DNA from: Clostridia bacterium
GTDB lineage: Bacteria; Bacillota_A; Clostridia; Oscillospirales; CAG-272
Direction: 5' to 3'
DNA: 5,889 nt
Assembly: GCA_017935805.1 (NCBI GenBank)
Contig: JAGBGV010000045.1
Location: 1 to 5,889 of the forward strand
Part shown: piece after piece, positions 3,221-5,889 of the stretch
Position numbering within the stretch: the first letter of the stretch is position 1
Layout of the letters: the number at the start of each line of letters is the position of its first letter
Notes under the pieces: generated by a model
Told to the model about the DNA's origin: nothing
Seen by the model: only the letters and a program-made list of their open reading frames with translations
Database searches by the model: none
Translations under genes and position numbers: made by a program

Positions 3221-5889
3221 ATGAAGCTCAATCTCCGTTACTCATCTCCCGCGCCCGACTCGGCTGAGGGCTGGGAAAACTACTCCATGCCAATCGGCTG
3301 CTCACACTTTGGCGGCAACGTGTTCGGCGGAGTGGAATACGAAAGAATACAAATAACCGAAAACTCACTTGAAAACCCCTGGCACTTCGGGGGACTTAAT
3401 AACTTTGCGGAAATATATCTCCACTTCCCCCACGAGCTTGAGAAGGTGAGCGGATATGAGCGCGGACTTGTGCTGAACGACGGTCTCGCTTATGTCCGTT
3501 ACGACGCAGGTGAGGTACATGTTGAGCGTGAATATTTCATGAGCTATCCCGATCGGGCACTTGTGGGCAGAGTAAAGACCTCCCGCAAGGTGGATTTTGA
3601 GACGGAATTAGTCGTGCCCTTTGTAAACGACCACGAGGAGCGCGCCAAGACAGGTGAGGTAACGTCCGAAAACAACCTTATCACCATGCGCGGCAACATG
3701 AAATATTGGAATATCAACTTTGAGGGTCAGCTTAAGGCTTTCTCCGACGGAGAGATTACCGCAAAGGACGGCAAGCTGTACGTTCGCGGTGCCACCGATA
3801 CATATTTCATCTTCACGGGAGCAACAAATTACGAGCTTCGCCCCGAGGTTTTCCTTGAAGAGGACGACAAGAAGAAGCTCCGCGATTTCGACCCCCACTC
3901 CATTGTCTGTGACATTATGGAGGGGGCAGCCGCACACTCCTACGATGAGCTGAAGAGCCGCCACACAGAGGACTTTTCCTCAATTTTCGGCAGAGTGGAG
4001 CTGGATCTGGGCGAGACTGACGTGCCCGCACTTATGACGGACGAGCTGCTCCGCGAATACTCCGAGGGCAAGAGAAGCCGCTATCTTGAGGTGCTCTACT
4101 TCCAGTACGGTCGATATCTGCTGCTCTCATCCTCCCGCGAGGGTTGCCTGCCTGCTAACCTTCAGGGCGTGTGGAACTGCCACGATTACTCCCCTTGGGG
4201 AAGCGGATATTGGCACAATATCAACGTTCAGATGAACTATTGGCCCGCATTCTCGACCAACCTTGCCGAGACCTTCGAGGCATACAGGGCATACAATGCT
4301 GCGTATATGGAAAAGGCGGAAGCGCACGCGGATTCCGTGATCTCGACCTATTACCCCGATCAGCTTGATAAGGACGGCGGCAACGGCTGGGTCATAGGAA
4401 CGGACGGCTATCAGTTCAAGGTAACGAGCGACCGCTCCTCGGGCAACCTTGGATTTACGACCCAGCTTTTCTGGGAGTATTATTCATACACGAAGAACGA
4501 AGAGCTTTTAGAGGATCTCTATAAGATACTTGCGAGCGCCGCAAGATATATCACCAAGTGCGTTAAAAAGGATGAAAGCGGTAACTATCTTATAACGCAT
4601 TGCGACTCCCCCGAGATGTACGTCAACGGCGTGTGGTACTACACGGAAGGAACTACTTACGCGCAGACCTTCGCTTACCTCAATAATTACAACGCTCTTC
4701 TGGCGGCAAAGGAGCTTGGAATAGACCTTGCGGACGAAAGCGTACTTTCCTCGGAAGAGTATTCCGTGCTTAAAACAGTCATGGAACAGATAGATCACTA
4801 CGATCCGATACAGGTAGGACTTTCGGGTCAGATCAAGGAATTCCGCGACGAGACGTATTACGGCTCTATCGGCGATGAGTATCACCACAGGCACACCTCT
4901 CAGCTCGTCGGACTCTATCCCGGTAACCTTATTAATTCAACCACTCCCGCATGGCTTGACGCCGCGCGCGTTACCCTCAATGAAAGAGGAGACAGCGGAA
5001 CTGCGTGGGGCGTTGCTTACAAGCTCAATCTCTGGGCGAGAATAAAGGACGGAGAAAGAGCGCATACGCTTATAAAAACTCTTATTAAGGACGATATCGC
5101 AACCAACCTCTGGGCGCTTCATCCGCCCTTCCAGATAGACGGAAACTTCGGCACGACCGCAGGCATCTCGGAGATGCTTCTCCAGAGCCACGAGGGTTAT
5201 ATCGCGCCCCTTTCGGCTATCCCATCGGCGTGGAGCAGCGGCTCATATACGGGTCTTGTCGCAAGAGGCAATTTCGAGGTCTCGGCGGCTTGGGACTCGG
5301 GTCTTGCAAAGACCTTCAATATCAAGTCGAATAAGGGCGGCGAAGCAAAGGTATTCTATCCAGGTATCGCGGGCGCTTCGGTTATTGACTCGGAAGGAAG
5401 CCCCGTCGGCTTTATGTCCGAAGGAAGCGATCTTATATCGATAAATACAGAGGCAGGCAAAACGTATATCATCTCGGGATTTTCGGCAAAGCCGAGCATC
5501 TATGCTCCCTCGTCCTTAAAGTATACCGAGAATACGAGCGGCAACTATAAGCTCGACTGGTCGGCATCGTCGGTAGCTGAGTCATATAACGTTTACGTTG
5601 CGATAGAAAGCGCTCCTACGTATGCTTTAGTTGGCAATACGGTATCAAATACATTTAATTATACCGCGCCTCTCGGCAAAGAAAACGCAAGGCTCACCTT
5701 CGCTGTGACCGCAGTAAAGAGCGGAAATGAAAGCGCACGCGCGCTCGCATATACGTCTGACGCGATCATAACGGAATACGGAACTATCCCCGGCGAGAAG
5801 GCAGGTTATCCCTACTCGGTATTCGCAAAGGGCGCGAGCGAAGCTTCCTATACCTACATCGGCAGCTACGATATGTTCAATACCGCGAT
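3221..5889 (+). CDS. GH95 alpha-L-fucosidase/galactosidase-type glycosidase with FN3-like domain (3' partial)
   Basis: The open frame gives 889 codons and no stop before the window ends. GH95 enzymes are inverting glycosidases with an (alpha/alpha)6 barrel that remove alpha-L-fucose, or alpha-L-galactose, from glycans. An N-terminal beta domain (about 1-280, with FGGNVFGGVEYERIQ near 30-44) leads to the barrel with LPANLQGVWN (310-319), NINVQMNYWP (333-342), DSPEMY (462-467), HRHTSQ (556-561), GLYPG (564-568) and FQIDGNFG (637-644). By comparison with Bifidobacterium AfcA from memory, Asn333 and Asn335, Glu465 (acid) and Asp640 (base partner) are the catalytic set, all present. A C-terminal beta domain ends near 755. 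An FN3-like domain follows (about 760-845, LDWSASSVAESYNVYV), then an unassigned segment. There is no signal peptide, so the product is predicted cytosolic. Codon use changes near 4240. Fucosidase activity is likely but not certain. Confidence 0.92.
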   Translation, partial: MKLNLRYSSPAPDSAEGWENYSMPIGCSHFGGNVFGGVEYERIQITENSLENPWHFGGLNNFAEIYLHFPHELEKVSGYERGLVLNDGLAYVRYDAGEVHVEREYFMSYPDRALVGRVKTSRKVDFETELVVPFVNDHEERAKTGEVTSENNLITMRGNMKYWNINFEGQLKAFSDGEITAKDGKLYVRGATDTYFIFTGATNYELRPEVFLEEDDKKKLRDFDPHSIVCDIMEGAAAHSYDELKSRHTEDFSSIFGRVELDLGETDVPALMTDELLREYSEGKRSRYLEVLYFQYGRYLLLSSSREGCLPANLQGVWNCHDYSPWGSGYWHNINVQMNYWPAFSTNLAETFEAYRAYNAAYMEKAEAHADSVISTYYPDQLDKDGGNGWVIGTDGYQFKVTSDRSSGNLGFTTQLFWEYYSYTKNEELLEDLYKILASAARYITKCVKKDESGNYLITHCDSPEMYVNGVWYYTEGTTYAQTFAYLNNYNALLAAKELGIDLADESVLSSEEYSVLKTVMEQIDHYDPIQVGLSGQIKEFRDETYYGSIGDEYHHRHTSQLVGLYPGNLINSTTPAWLDAARVTLNERGDSGTAWGVAYKLNLWARIKDGERAHTLIKTLIKDDIATNLWALHPPFQIDGNFGTTAGISEMLLQSHEGYIAPLSAIPSAWSSGSYTGLVARGNFEVSAAWDSGLAKTFNIKSNKGGEAKVFYPGIAGASVIDSEGSPVGFMSEGSDLISINTEAGKTYIISGFSAKPSIYAPSSLKYTENTSGNYKLDWSASSVAESYNVYVAIESAPTYALVGNTVSNTFNYTAPLGKENARLTFAVTAVKSGNESARALAYTSDAIITEYGTIPGEKAGYPYSVFAKGASEASYTYIGSYDMFNTA

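Noticed and set aside
3608..3964. 118-aa minus-strand open frame
   Set aside because: It lies wholly inside the GH95 frame on the opposite strand, with no ribosome binding site recognised. The GH95 frame is continuous across it and carries the family motifs on either side.
4508..4894. 128-aa minus-strand open frame
   Set aside because: It is antisense to the GH95 catalytic region containing Glu465 and the HRH motif; its openness follows from the codon bias of the real gene.

Overview
The window looks like a chromosomal segment of a gut-type Clostridia (Bacillota), most likely a Ruminococcus/Oscillospiraceae relative. The reasons are the AGGAGG ribosome binding sites, the sigma-A type promoters, a PotD-like lipoprotein, a cytosolic-looking GH95 glycosidase, and intergenic DNA rich in small hairpin repeats. 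The taxonomy is inferred from style, not from a marker gene.

Layout. 1-213 is intergenic. It holds a 9-bp inverted repeat and the first copy of an ~87-bp dispersed repeat. 214-1278 (+) encodes a PotD-family solute-binding lipoprotein that ends in a clear terminator (1281-1308). 1309-2053 is about 745 bp without a credible gene but dense in repeats: a heptamer tandem repeat, four hairpins joined by a conserved TGATGT linker, nested inverted repeats with competing pairings, the second copy of the ~87-bp repeat, two 86-bp tandem units and a third diverged unit. 1999-2033 is a strong terminator for the minus-strand gene at 2054-3088, a two-part protein of unknown function whose C-terminal part looks like DUF4275. 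3089-3220 is a compact divergent promoter region with a 10-bp palindrome between the two promoters. 3221-5889 (+) is a GH95 alpha-L-fucosidase/galactosidase-type enzyme that runs off the window and carries an FN3-like domain after the catalytic part.

The genes do not form one pathway. The PotD-like protein would feed an ABC importer whose other subunits are not in the window. The GH95 enzyme would release L-fucose or a related sugar from glycans or imported oligosaccharides. The DUF4275-like gene shares only the control region with GH95.

No complete new defence or mobile system is visible. The points most worth a second look are: the sharp codon-usage change inside the GH95 gene together with an FN3 module in a protein without a signal peptide; loss of most polyamine-contacting residues in the PotD-like protein; the modular hairpin arrays; and a possible 50-bp palindromic insertion inside one copy of the flanking repeat.
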